DNA of 64,000 bases from Tricholoma matsutake. Its lineage: Eukaryota; Basidiomycota; Agaricomycetes; Agaricales; Tricholomataceae. Each line of letters starts with the position of its first letter. Position 1 is the first letter of the stretch. Both the position numbers and the translations under genes were made by a program. The notes under the pieces were generated by a model. The model saw only the letters and a program-made list of their open reading frames with translations, was not told where the DNA came from and did no database searches. Below are positions 63,681-64,000 of this stretch, piece by piece. The stretch lies in NCBI GenBank assembly GCA_026075535.2, contig AP026539.1, positions 11,532,001 to 11,596,000 of the forward strand, written 5' to 3'.

Positions 63681-64000
63681 TTATCTTCCCAAAAATTCAA
63701 ATGCAAGAACATATGTATGTTCAATAGGAATAAGTACCTTGTGAGAAGAATGAGTGTTAGCAAAACTCATTATAATTTGGGCTCCTTGAAGTCACCTTCA
63801 AAAAATAATGTCTAGAAATAGTTTTCACAATTGTAGTCAGGAATATTGCATTCTTAAGATTATATAAAGGATAGTTATTATAATGAATGCATGCATTTAC
63901 ATGCAAGTATCCTCATCGTCATGTACCTTCTCTCACTCCCCCCCCACTGCAGCACTGTTAGACCACCCTTCGAGGTGTAGCTCACGACAGTGCTGCGGTT
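63681..64000. other. Probable upstream intron and 5' sequence of the preceding gene
   Basis: Coding-like only near 63740-63790; the rest is AT-rich, with a C run at about 63941-63950. No further exon can be supported. Confidence 0.3.

Overview
The window looks like a repeat-rich, gene-poor piece of a basidiomycete genome, probably Agaricomycetes. That assignment rests on short introns (51-109 nt) with GTATGT/TACTAAC/TAG-type signals, Agaricomycete-type Helitron, KDZ, copia and chromovirus proteins, and one stand-alone shikimate/quinate dehydrogenase-like gene. Species cannot be fixed from sequence alone. No bacterial operons, CRISPR arrays, rRNA genes or credible functional tRNA genes were seen.

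Layout. 0-1.4 kb: C-terminal end of a decayed Helitron helicase carrying a USP-like cysteine-protease domain. 1.5-5.5 kb: gene-like remnants, including a long plus-strand frame broken mostly by TGA and cut by a solo LTR (2730-3152), and a spliced minus-strand gene (4723-5475). 5.8-7.4 kb: hAT-type non-autonomous element with another solo LTR inside it. 7.86-13.51 kb: a complete Ty1/copia element with visually identical LTRs, a 5-bp target duplication and a dead gag-pol frame. 15.5-20.7 kb: truncated hAT element, then the 3' half of a chromovirus that has itself received a 2.36-kb DNA element with tRNA-like units at both ends. 20.7-24.4 kb: an acidic ORF, a possible solo LTR, a DDE transposase scrap and repeats. 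24.4-35.3 kb: a LINE reverse-transcriptase gene (minus strand) hit by two hAT MITEs (8-bp duplications) and by a full Ty3/gypsy chromovirus (27187-35190, duplication ATAGG). 35.5-44.6 kb: a repeat element, a fold-back repeat, an IPGSPD-repeat ORF divergent from a cysteine-cluster ORF, and a tandem array. 44.7-52 kb: two hAT-type elements flanking a decayed Ty3/gypsy gag-pro-RT segment. 53-57.3 kb: a decayed KDZ transposase next to a 5'-truncated copia element. 57.3-60.8 kb: a small broken ORF and another non-autonomous element. 60.8-64 kb: the only clearly genic end, with a small spliced acidic-tail gene, the dehydrogenase, and a transposon-associated hypothetical gene.

Two themes tie the window together. 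First, most inferable nonsense codons in the mobile-element genes are TGA where CGA is the simplest ancestor (plus some TAA from CAA), the signature expected of cytosine methylation and deamination. Second, several DNA elements with different terminal repeats share one internal cassette: a GCCCAAA hairpin directly before a fungal-type intron (or a GT-type donor), followed by short GAGCA/TGCTC palindromes inside CCACCC...GGGTGG. That shared cassette is the best candidate here for something undescribed.
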